This document shows, piece after piece, positions 33,796-45,803 of a DNA stretch of 64,000 nt; positions within the stretch are counted from its first letter, which is position 1, and every line of letters starts with the position of its first letter. A program made the translations under genes and the position numbers. The notes under the pieces are model-generated. The model did not search any database. It had not been told where the DNA came from and saw only the letters and a program-made list of their open reading frames with translations. The DNA is taken from contig OZ059897.1 in assembly GCA_964057225.1 (NCBI GenBank), forward strand, positions 6,820,001-6,884,000, read 5' to 3'. The DNA is from Auanema rhodensis. Lineage: Eukaryota; Nematoda; Chromadorea; Rhabditida; Rhabditidae.

Positions 33796-35599
33796 TTACT
33801 GCAATTCTTCTTTTATTTTAACTCCATCATGATTATCATCGACATCAGCTTCTGTATCTTCTGAAAATTGAACTTCTTTTTTAACTTTAAAAGAAAAAAT
33901 TCTCACCTGCTTCTTCTTCTCTTTTAAATCTTTGATAAGTTGCTCCAACATTGGCAATGAAAATAGGTTTCATTTCATCAAAACTGTTATAATTAGTAAC
34001 ATTATCACCAATTGTAAGTTGATAAGTAAGCCCTTGATGAGAAAATTCTTCTGAAAATTAACTTTCTTTTACTGCAATCACATAACACTTACTTTCATAT
34101 TCTGTAATATATTGTATAGCATCTTCTATATGTTCGAAACCTTTTAAATTCTTGCGAGAAAATCTAGTAGTCTGTTGTTCAGCGGTAGCCCAGCTTGTGA
34201 AGACTCCCATTTTTTTACCATGAGCAACAGCATAATAGTTTTTTAGTACATTTTTGTTTAATTTAGCCATTTTTTCTGTTATTTCTTCAATTTCTATTGG
34301 TTCCTATAATATTTTGAAAACTAAAAAATTATCCAACAAAGACTAACCTTCTGAATATCATCAGTTAAACTCGAATCTTCTTTTTTCTTTTCCGAAGAGA
34401 TTTCATTGGCATCATGATTATCATCGACATCAGCTTCTGTATCTTCTGAAAATTGAACTTCTTTTTTAACTTTAAAAGAAAAAATTCTCACCTGCTTCTT
34501 CTTCTCTTTTAAATCTTTGATAAGTTGCTCCAACATTGGCAATGAAAATAGGTTTCATTTCATCAAAACTGTTATAATTAGTAACATTATCACCAATTGT
34601 AAGTTGATAAGTAAGCCCTTGATGAGAAAATTCTTCTGAAAATTAACTTTCTTTTACTGCAATCACATAACACTTACTTTCATATTCTGTAATATATTGT
34701 ATAGCATCTTCTATATGTTCGAAACCTTTTAAATTCTTGCGAGAAAATCTAGTAGTCTGTTGTTCAGCGGTAGCCCAGCTTGTGAAGACTCCCATTTTTT
34801 TACCATGAGCAACAGCATAATAGTTTTTTAGTACATTTTTGTTTAATTTAGCCATTTTTTCTGTTATTTCTTCAATTTCTATTGGTTCCTATAATATTTT
34901 GAAAACTAAAAAATTATCCAACAAAGACTAACCTTCTGAATATCATCAGTTAAACTCGAATCTTCTTTTTTCTTTTCCGAAGAGATTTCATTGGCATCAT
35001 GATTATCATCGACATCAGCTTCTGTATCTTCTGAAAATTGAACTTCTTTTTTAACTTTAAAAGAAAAAATTCTCACCTGCTTCTTCTTCTCTTTTAAATC
35101 TTTGATAAGTTGCTCCAACATTGGCAATGAAAATAGGTTTCATTTCATCAAAACTGTTATAATTAGTAACATTATCACCAATTGTAAGTTGATAAGTAAG
35201 CCCTTGATGAGAAAATTCTTCTGAAAATTAACTTTCTTTTACTGCAATCACATAACACTTACTTTCATATTCTGTAATATATTGTATAGCATCTTCTATA
35301 TGTTCGAAACCCTTGAATTTATTGTGAGGAAATCCAGTAGTCTGTTGTTCAGCGGTAGCCCAGCTTGTGAAGACTCCCAATTTTCTACCAACAGCAACAG
35401 CAAAATAGTTTTTTGGTACATTTTTGTTTAATTTAGCCATTTCTTCTGTTATTTCTTCAATTTCTATTGGTTCCTATAATATTTTGAAAACTAAAAAATT
35501 ATCCAACAAAGACTAACCTTCTGAATATCATCAGTTATCTTTTCCGAAGAGATTTCAGGAAAATTGTGAGTTTTGCTTGATTCAGTCCTTGCGTCTCGG
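33796..35599 (-). CDS. Gene C3: three tandem hybrid-binding domains
   Basis: Three modules, with domain exons ending near 35228, 34643 and 34058 and about 468 residues as in C1. Here modules 2 and 3 have the diverged AHGKKMGVFTSW start but the ITEYESK end of module 1, where C1 has IIDYESK. This mosaic points to gene conversion or unequal exchange between modules. All frames and splice sites are intact. Confidence 0.75.
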
Positions 35600-36149
35600 C
35601 TAAAAAAAAGAAATAGTTTAATATAATTTAATTATAATAAAGCAAATCACAAAGAATAATTGATGTAATCGCACGATATGGGAAAACTTTCAAATTTCTA
35701 CAATTAGTGAAAACTGTTAACGACTAGTAGTACCAGCTTCTTCTGACAAATACGTTACTTTCATACCCTTATATACAAAAGAAAATTCTAATTTCATATA
35801 GTTCTTTTGAGAATTGATAAAGAATGAGTCGGATTGAGCTTGAATTCAAGATGAATATATAAGAAATATAAGACGAGGAGAGCTATCATGGGCGGTACAA
35901 TAACAATGATGCCTATAGCGCGAATGTCAGCTTTAAGTATATGAGGTGGGTGGTTCTAGAAGGTGCGAATGTATGAAACTCCTACCACATGACGTCATGC
36001 TTCCAGACGGTTCCCTAAGAAATTATGAAATTGATTTAAAAGAGAAGAAGAAGCAGGTGAGAATTTTTTCTTTTAAAGTTAAAAAAGAAGTTCAATTTTC
36101 AGAAGATACAGAAGCTGATGTCGATGATAATCATGATGGAGTTAAAAAG

Positions 36150-38357
36150 TTTCAGAACAATTTTTAGAGACAAAAATTATTTTCTTCTCTTTCGCCCTCT
36201 TTCTTTCTCTCTGTCTCTCGTATATCATATTTCTATTCACTCTGCAATCTCTTCCTCATTCTGTGATAACGGAAAACAGTTAGTTGCAACACTCTTCTTA
36301 TCGCAAAAAAAATCAATCTTTACAGATTGATTATCTAAAATTGGATTTATTAATTCAAACCATTGTTTTCTTTTTGTCAGGATATTGTCTTGTTTATTAA
36401 ATATGTTCATTTGTATTATTAATGTATAATTTGTGTGTTGACATCAAAGTAAGAAGCAACCGATTTTATTTGTTTACAATCAAAAATTAAATTTCAATTT
36501 CATACATGCTGTAGAACATGCTTTAAGTATAACTAATGATATTAGATCTCAATGTTTTTACAATATTTGCTTTACATGATTAATATGTTGAATGAGTATT
36601 TTTCTATTTTAAAATATGTTTTAGATTTTAAAAGTTTGTTAAATGAAAAATTTAAATTTGAACGCCACATAAATAGAAAAAATGAGTAAAAATATTGTTG
36701 AGAACGATTTTTTTAAGGAAATTATCATTTCAAAGCTATATCCAGATGATAGATAGAATATTCTAATTACTTTTAAAAACTTTTTTAACCTTTCTACCCG
36801 AACCAGTATATCATAGGTTGGCAACTCGCAAAACTGGACAAGAGTGATGTACTGTATCATTACAGTATACCATGAAAACCGTCTCTACATTGAAAAGATA
36901 AACTAATTTCAATAAATGTTACATTTATAATTGTGATTTCGTAAAATTATTAGAAAAATTTACAAGAATAAAGAACAAAATAACTTTTATTTAAATAATA
37001 ATATTTTTTTTCAAATGAATATATGTATAATAAAAATTATACAAAGAAATCCTTGTTACAAGAAATTTTACAAACAGTTGCACTCTTAGCATACTGTACT
37101 GTGTTAACCAATTTTGATTCCCATCCACCAAAAGGCTTGAAGTTGTCCAAATTCTGAGCGGCTTCTCCAGACTGAGGAGCATTAGCATACCTCAAATAGT
37201 TAAAATTAAATTAAATTTGAAAATTGTAAGAAATACCATAATGCAATGGGCTCTGTTCCGGTGGTTAATATAGTATGATTGGCACTTCCAGTAATAGCAT
37301 TCCAATCATGTTCATTGGTATAAATTCCGATAGAAACATTCTTAATAAAAAAAATCCGAATTGACATTGAAAGTTCTATACCTTTGCTTCAGAAGTTCTA
37401 ACCAAGTCTTTGATAAAGTTGAGATTCTGATTGCTATTATGACTCCAAATAGATGGAGATACAACCTGAATTACATAATTTCTCATCAATTGCTATGGGT
37501 TTTCTACCGAAATCCAGAAGAATTTGATGTAAGAATCTAAACTACATTTGGCTAATCCGGTAAACATCTCTTCAATCTGATCTTTTCCAGTCTTCGATCC
37601 AATAGGAGCTGGGTCCATGTACACATGAGTAATAGCATCTGTAAGAAAGTGCGCGTTTTTCAATTTTTCATTTTTCCTTTTCAGACTACGAAGAGCAGTG
37701 GTGGTTGTTCAGGTAAAACATGAAAATCTTACATTGGGAAGAACTTTTGTAACTAGCACAAGCATTGTGGTCGAACATTCCCCCATTCAAAGACATATAA
37801 GCTCTGAAAGCAACATCAGTTCGAATGAAAAATCTTTAACTACGAAGTAACCTGATGTAAAGCGAGATGACATTCTCAGCTTTTAAACAGCGAACCTGTG
37901 CTTCTGTTACTGGTTGTTTAATATCAATTCCTTGTATCTTATACTGAAATATTAAAAATGAATAAGAAAGAAGCTGAGAAGAATGGAAATACCTGAGCTG
38001 CGGCATATCCGATAAGGATGAAGTTGACCAAGATGAAGAGTTTCATTGTTTAGAACAAAGTATGACAGCTTGTTAATAGCTAGCTTCAAACTTTGGTATA
38101 TATACTCATCTTAGAATATGTTTTGATAAAAATTGCATGATATCAGTAGTATAGAAATCTCAACTGCTATCTAATCTTGCATCTAGTATATTAGATTAGC
38201 TAATTGGTTTTAACGTTTAACAGAAACATAAGCCTCCAGATAGTACATCACATCCGAACTTTGTATGTTATAACTTTACTATAGGAAGATATATATGTAT
38301 ATATATATTAATTTTTGGATATACACACATCATATACATTCATATCAATTGTATTAT
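36150..38357 (-). repeat. Right arm of the inverted duplication, copy 3
   Basis: Same sequence as the other two inverse arms, offset 5,891 bases from copy 2. Confidence 0.9.
37037..38046 (-). CDS. lys: LYS-type lysozyme, inverse copy A4
   Basis: Third complete inverse copy of lysozyme A, 1,010 bases, with promoter and splice sites intact. Confidence 0.88.
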
Positions 38358-38383
38358 TAATGTATAATTTCATTTGTTAAGTG

Positions 38384-38552
38384 ACTGTTAAGAAAGCGAA
38401 ATGATTCAACGAGAATGAACTTGATAAACACCATTTTACGTATGTATATGACTAGTTAAACCTGAATACATCTCGTTGAATTGATCTTTAACTGTTTTTC
38501 CTCCACTAACAGAAGGTTCCATGTAAAGATTAGGGCTCAACTTTGTAGATCA
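38384..38552. repeat. 169-bp junction repeat, copy 6
   Basis: Joins the last inverse lysozyme arm to the third B tail. Confidence 0.9.
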
Positions 38553-38568
38553 TTTCCTTTTTATAAAG

Positions 38569-38876
38569 TTGGTTTTTGTAGGCATCTATACCAATGAAAA
38601 TGATTGGAAAACTATAACTCAAAACACTGACCATCATGAACTGGGAGCTGGTCGTTATCCATATGGATTATGGTATCTTGTAGATTAAATTATTTTAGTT
38701 TTACTTATATTATTTTCAGGTTAGCAAATGGTACAAAAAGCGGACAAGATCCACATAGTTTAAATGGATTTAATCCTTTTGGTGGATTCACAATTAATGA
38801 TATTTGTTCTGTACAATATTCCCAAAACGAAAATATTTGTGGAATAGCTTGTAATAGAGATTTTGGTCCAAGCTAA
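38569..38876 (+). pseudogene. 5'-truncated lysozyme B tail, copy 3
   Basis: Same two exons and the CC variant as the earlier tails. Confidence 0.88.
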
Positions 38877-39435
38877 GTGAACTGTCTCATAGTTTACGGA
38901 TTTAAATTGAAATCCAACAACTTTCATATGTAGATTTTGAACATAAAGCTGATGTAGACCACTATATTCTTTTTTTTCTCCATTTGATTGCTTAATCACT
39001 TATTGGTTTCTCAGATCCAATAGTGTAGATTTAGAGTTTGTGCTGTTTAGAATAGAATTCTATCCTCTACGGGTAATATTCTAAGTCAAAATCTAACTTA
39101 TACAGTTTGGTTTCTAATGTAAACCATTTGAAGATTGTCATTTCGACCGGAAAAGCATTAAATGAAGCAGTTGAGCTTTTAAAAACTAAGAAAATACAGT
39201 TTTGAATCTATATTATATCATATTCATATTTTTATATTAGAAAATAAGGAGAGATGTCGAAATCATAGGTCTTCTCTGACTCACTGCAACCTGGTACAAG
39301 AGGGACCGACAATGGAGAAGCTTCCAGACAACCTCATAAACCATTAATTGCTGGCAAACAAGCATAACACGAGTTGTAACACAACCAATGAGCTATTGAA
39401 AAGAAATGGTCCAACACCAACATATTAATGGTTGA

Positions 39436-39604
39436 ACTGTTAAGAAAGCGAAATGATTCAACGAGAATGAACTTGATAAACACCATTTTACGTATGTATA
39501 TGACTAGTTAAACCTGAATACATCTCGTTGAATTGATCTTTAACTGTTTTTCCTCCACTAACAGAAGGTTCCATGTAAAGATTAGGGCTCAACTTTGTAG
39601 ATCA
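39436..39604. repeat. 169-bp junction repeat, copy 7
   Basis: Last copy. It leads directly to another B tail, so no gene C or inverse A copy follows at this end. Confidence 0.9.
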
Positions 39605-39620
39605 TTTCCTTTTTATAAAG

Positions 39621-39865
39621 TTGGTTTTTGTAGGCATCTATACAAATGAAAATGATTGGAAAACTATAACTCAAAACACTGACCATCATGAACTGGGAGC
39701 TGGTCGTTATCCATATGGATTATGGTATCTTGTAGATTAAATTATTTTAGTTTTACTTATATTATTTTCAGGTTAGCAAATGGTACAAAAAGCGGACAAG
39801 ATCCACATAGTTTAAATGGATTTAATCCTTTTGGTGGATTCACAATTAATGATATTTGTTCTGTA
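39621..39865 (+). pseudogene. Terminal lysozyme B fragment, truncated at both ends
   Basis: Starts at the same exon boundary as the other tails but stops inside the last exon after DICSV, where unrelated sequence begins. It carries CA at the ATACAAATG position, like the original B and unlike the three other tails. Confidence 0.88.
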
Positions 39866-41429
39866 AAGGATTGAGCCAGAAAGGGCATATCTATTTTAGT
39901 ACGAAGGCATGTAAGCCGATTCAATAAATTCATATAAATATTCCATATTATCTTAAATGATTTGACTCTATTAGTCTGAAAATTTACTTAAATATACAAC
40001 TTTCTATTATAAATGTTTTATATAATGTAAAATGATAATGAAGACCATTTTGTAATTACATATATCATTGTTCATATGACCTAAAGACTCTATTTCTCTT
40101 TTCGCTTGATATATAAGAATCTGAAGAACAATATGTCATTTGATTTGACTTTTCATTCTTTTCTTCTAATTTCTTTCAACAATTCTTTTTTTGTCCTTTT
40201 CCAGTGTTTCATTTCAATTTCTACACATTTTTGACATCTAAAAATTGCTTTTCTAATCATTAAAAAGTAAAAAAAAAGATAGAATTGCTTATAATTATAT
40301 TCTTCAACTCATCAATGACTTGTTTTTCTGAACTTTCTAAGATTGCTGTCAAGCTGTGCCGAACTAAATGTTTCATTAATTACTATAATTATGTGACAAG
40401 TGACGTAAATAAAATGAACGTGCCACATAAGCAACATTAACTAAAAGATCGTTTTTTCAGGTATTTTCTCCAAATAACGTTGTTCAATTCTTTTTTTCTT
40501 TTTTGAAACAAAAATAATTTTTGTCGTAAACATTAAAATAATAACAACCACTTTTTTTCCTGAACAATCGTTGTCATTTACTTTCTTTTAAATATATTTT
40601 TTTTTATTTCTTAAATATTTCTATTTCACAGTTGGATGTCGAAAATGATGATCGATTAACATGCTGTCGTCGTCTGATGACCGTGTAGATCGTCGACTAT
40701 CGTCGTAATGGGTCGGAAGGTAAGATGACAATGTGGAAAAGCCAGATGACGATCATTCTTGTTTTCCAGTCAAGACTTTGCATTTCTTGTCTTAACGAAC
40801 AAGACTAGATGTCGTTCATCAGATGCCAGGCATTTCATACACACTGTCATCAGGGGTATTGGGAGAGGGGGGGGGGGGAGGAGACGACGCATACATGCAT
40901 ACACACACACATGACAATGTTTCTGTAGTATGCTTTCATACTCTTAAATTCTGTCATTTTCGGCTTCGAAGGTCACACTTCTTCACTAAGTCTGCCTGAC
41001 CACGGTGTGATGAACATAACATGTGTGTTCGAGAGGCAAGAAAATTTAAAGAAAGTTCGAGAGCTAGAGAAACCCATCAAAGCTATTCAGTCCCAATACA
41101 CATATAGAAAGAGTGAGAAATGGAGAAAGAGAGAGAAAGAGAGAGGGGGGGGACTGCAGATTATTCTTTACTTCAAGACATCTGACTGACCTCTTCAGAA
41201 TCGTTTTTTTCTTTTTTCTTTCTCTCACTCTCCTTGCTCTAATTTTTTTCTGACAGCTCTTGGCCTTCATCACTCCATCTGTAATCATTTCATTATTTTT
41301 CATATTTTTTTGATCAAAGGAAATGTTTTATTGAACTGTTTTTAACATTTTTTCATTATATCTTCTCTTGTTCTGATGTGATCATACTTACTACTTACCC
41401 TCCATAATTTCCTCACCCTCCCCCCGACG

Positions 41430-41440
41430 TCTCTCTCTCT

Positions 41441-41481
<41 letters not shown>
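41430..41481. repeat. CT microsatellite
   Basis: Nearly pure (CT)n of about 50 bases with two TTTC interruptions. Confidence 0.95.
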
Positions 41482-41483
<2 letters not shown>

Positions 41484-42008
41484 ATACGCATCATCAAATA
41501 ATTTCTTTTCCTAATCCTTTTATTGTTTGTTTGTGATTGTCATCACTTTCCCGGATATTAAATTCATTACAAATCCTATATTTGGGATTTTCATTAGAAA
41601 TCAAATCCGAAAAAATCGGATTTGACCATATTAAATTGAACATTATATACACATATTTTATATTTTTGTATATATATATATATATACATTAATATATAAT
41701 TTTATTTTCATGTATTGAATAGTTAACGGTTTACGTGTTGTTCAGATAATTTTGCGTTCAAACGACAAGCATTTCAGCCGGTTTTTCGAAGAGACTGATG
41801 ACTACATAGCATGCTAAAGATCATCTTCTATAGCCATTTCAATTATATTCAAGAAACAATCTAAATGCTTACAATTCTATTAAAATCAATAGATTGACAA
41901 ACTTTTATTCGCAAATTCCCTTTTTGAATTTCATTTAGAAGAACAAACCGTTTTTTCAATTAGACTTATAGTTTAAAAGGAAGCCATATTTATACTCCGT
42001 TCAAATCT

Positions 42009-42010
<2 letters not shown>

Positions 42011-42051
<41 letters not shown>
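42011..42051. repeat. CT microsatellite
   Basis: Pure (CT)n of about 40 bases. Confidence 0.95.
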
Positions 42052-42054
<3 letters not shown>

Positions 42055-45000
42055 CTCTTTCTCTATTTATTCCTCTCTCTATCGCTAACATCTCTATTAA
42101 TCTCAACTCTATCTTATTTTCTATTTCTACATCTTCTTCATGATTGTTCAAATTCCAAATAACTATATCTTCCTTTTAATTCACAGTGTGATTTTTAATT
42201 TTAAAATAAAAAAGGTGAAATGTTCTTTTCTTTTTTTTTCTTTTCTCAACTTTTTCTCTATCTTTTCATCTTTCATTCCTCTACTCTCTCTTCCAATTCT
42301 ATTTCTCTGTTGGGGAGCTTTTCTTCATTTTGTTCTCTCCATCTTCATTCAAGCCTTGTACAGCCAACACACTGCTAGAGAAGAATTGATCGGCCCATGG
42401 GCCGCATGCAATACGAAAATAGCAAAACGTTCTTTTTCTGTTGCAAAAATTCTTTTTTTTTCTGTTGTTTATATGAAAAAGCTTACTTATCGTCTACGTT
42501 TCATTTCCGTTATACCAAACATCAAGCTGATATTTGACCTGCAACCTCATATGTGTCAAGAATCATTTGTATTTGCATGGAGATATTGTGTTGTTATTTC
42601 AGAAGAAAACTGCCATTCCATTGAATTCTCCTTGAATCTTTCAATCTGTTGTTCCTTTTTTTATTTATTTTTCTATTCTTTAACTATAATATGATGAGAG
42701 TTAATTATATATTCTTGGATGCTAGGATACAATTCATCCATTAACTGAGACCCAAAGTTGTTTATTAAAGGATTTCCATTCATTGTCATTATAGAATTCG
42801 TGCTAACCTGGGAAAAAAAGAATTTTAAATCGCAAAAACTATTTCATATTCGTCGTCTTCGTCGTCGCAATTCTCTTCATTCATTCATTCGTTCATTCAA
42901 TTCTCTTTTCCTTTTGATAAAGAAACAACAGAATCGTAATTTTAAATAATTTGCTTTCATCATTTACGTGAGGGGATAAGAAATGTTCACGTGAAATCAA
43001 TTACGTTATTTCAGTCTTGATGTGGTCACTATGTGAACGGTTGTGCTCATCCCCTCAGGGGCGAATCTCTTTTCTCATTATCTCGTTATCTCTAATTCTC
43101 TCTTAATGCGTTTATATTTATTGGATATTTTTTTGTTTTTTATCTTTTCCTCTCTTGGTTCTTTTTCACATTCAATGTTCCAGTTTTTTTTATTGGTTTA
43201 TATAGTGTCAACAAGTTGAGTCCCAAATAAACCATTATATATATAGTATATAGTATATATATAGTATCTATATATTTATATAATTAGTGTATTTATAATA
43301 TTTTAACAAAGCCATACGTTTTTTTTTCTTTTCCTTCATGCATGTTTTAATTTATTTTGTTAATTAACTAGCGTCTCATATCTTTAACAATCTATATTTA
43401 TCTCTCATTTTTTTGTTTAATGTACTTGTGAAAATAATAAGAAAAGATATTGATCAGCATGATTTGTAATAACTTTTCTTATTTTATTTCTCTATTTTTC
43501 ATTTTTTTATTATTAGGTAAGGATATACTCATATAATTATTTTCTATCTATTACTATATTTCATTTTTAATTTAAAATTTCAATTATTGAATATTTTTTT
43601 TTATTTCCTTCGCTTGATAGATATATATGAGATATCTATCTGATTTTACCATCACATTTTTTCTTTTTACTCTTTGTCTCATTTCCTTCTACCTCCCTTT
43701 ATTCTCTTTTTCTCTCTCTGTCTCTCTTCTTCTCTCTCTTCATTTTTCTTATTCAGTTTTATATGATCATTGCTCTTTTACTATATAGATTAGTTAAAAT
43801 ATTATAGATTATATATAAAAATTGTTTTTACTATATATTACTTTACACATAATTAAAATTTGTACGTATTTAATTTTAAATTAAGATCCTTGTACCATTA
43901 TCAGTAGTTTGAACTCATTAAGTGATCAAGAATAGTAATTTCTAATTTTGATATGATTTCATTATGATTATGTATGGGATAAATTATAAATTTTATAACT
44001 TTATACTAATACTATTTCAATTTATTTTTATTTTATTTAAATATATTTGATAATAGTTCTTTTGAATGATTTGTCTATCCTCTTCTTTTGATTTCATTTC
44101 TCATCACTTCATTTGTTCATTTCAATTTATTGACATTGAATACTTTTAAAAGAGAAAATCTTTTTCTCCTTTTTTGTTCTTCAATTTATCACTTTGAGAT
44201 ACTTTCTTTTAAGCACAATTTACAAGAAAACAAACAGATACCATACATCGTGATGTACTATTCCTACGTTGCATTATCTCTTGCTCTGTGAAATTGATGA
44301 AAAAGACAAAAAAAAAACAAAGAAAAAGCTTCACCTTTGTGCTTCACATCCTCTCACATTCTGAGTATATCTTTGCTTTCTTGTTGAATTTTCAATAGAT
44401 TTGTCGCTGATTTACTTCAATTGTACTTAAAGAATCGGCGAGCCGTTGACGGTCAGTTTTAGCTCCCTCCTCCCCTTTCTCTCTATTGCTACCTCTCTAT
44501 CCCTCGTTCTGTACATCGTACTTCTCTTTGCATTCGTCTACACGAGTTTCGTATCAGCGTCTTTCTCCTAGTTTTGAAATTTTTGTTTGTCAAACTGACC
44601 ACAAACTCTTTTCCTTTCTCGTCCCTCTATCTGTTATTCTCTTCGTCTCCTACAACGTCTTCTCTTTATCTCTTCTCGCCATATTTCGTTTCCTTCATTC
44701 TCAAATAGCTTAGAAGAAGAATATAGCGACAAGACAACAACTACTTGTCTTCTATGTGATTCTTCTTCTTGAAAAAAGTTTTTTTTAACAATCCTGCATT
44801 ATATACTCATTTACTTTCTCTCTCTCTCTCTTTCTCTCTCTCCCTCTCTCTCTATCTCTCTCTCTATCAATCTAAATTTTTATTTTAAAAGGTTGGCAGT
44901 CAGTCGAAACTCTTTTTACTTGTTTCTCAATCTCTTCTCTCGCATCTATCTGCATAACTGGTTTCTAACTCTAAGCTCAAATGTCATCAACATCATCTTG

Positions 45001-45744
45001 TGTCCATCGCGTTATACTTTCAATTTCAATTTTTTCCCTCAATTCTAATAACCTCTCGTACTTTGCTGTTTATAAATGTTTCTTCAATATCTATCTTTGA
45101 CTATTCTTCTACGAACAAAACGTTTCTTCCCAGACAATTCAATAAGGTTTTTTCATTCTCATTTTCTATTTTCAACCTTAATCGTCTCGCTGTCATTTTT
45201 CACCGAGTTTAAGGAGAGTTTTCATATAAGTACAAGAATTTCACGAATCATCGAATCTAGTTTCAAATCCAAATTGTTCGCTCCACCTTTCAGTACTAGC
45301 AACTGAATTGCCATGAACTTCGTACATCCGAAAATTATTCAGTGACACCGTGAGAAGAATAGTTTTAAATTGACGGAATAAAACTAAAAAGAGAGGGAGA
45401 GAAGGAGTAGGAGAAGAAGAAGAAGAGTAAGTGAGTGAAAGTTATAGAGAGATGAAGGAAGGGTTTGGATAGAAAGGTACATAGAAATAGAAAGAGTAAG
45501 CACTATTATTCTCATTTTCATATCTTTGTATAGAAACTGATACGATGCTGACAACTGATTAGGGATGTTTTGTATACATAACAACAGAATAATATGAAAA
45601 ACTATTGAATATTGCCCCTTTAAACTCTTGTTCTTTCACTTTTCTCTCGATCTCTCTCTTTATATCGTTTTTCTTTCCAATCTTTCATTGTCCATCTAAC
45701 TAATTCTTATCACATTCTCTATATAATCCAACGAAGTTTTGCTC

Positions 45745-45748
<4 letters not shown>

Positions 45749-45776
<28 letters not shown>

Positions 45777-45803
45777 CCCCCTCTCTCTCTCTCTTTCTCT
45801 TTG
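45749..45803. repeat. CT microsatellite with C-run
   Basis: (CT)n interrupted by CCCCC near 45776-45781. Confidence 0.95.

Larger units (their letters stand above)
21481..39865. repeat. Amplified lysozyme / hybrid-binding-domain array, three units plus terminal fragment
   Basis: Matching landmarks recur at 21582, 27473, 32779 and 38670, giving unit lengths of 5,891, 5,306 and 5,891. Each unit runs: B tail (+), junction repeat, gene C (-), inverted piece of C, inverse lysozyme A (-), junction repeat. The short middle unit lacks exactly one 585-base module of gene C. Sequence between units is nearly identical, with rare substitutions, so amplification or homogenisation is recent. The final B tail breaks off at 39865 into unrelated sequence. 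A misassembly is possible and must be excluded with long reads. Confidence 0.93.

Noticed and set aside
42140-42694. 184-codon + strand frame
   Set aside because: Rich in Phe, Ser and Leu from T/C-rich DNA, with no domain and no splice context. A 14-bp palindrome at 42391-42404 is inside it, but I see no function for it.
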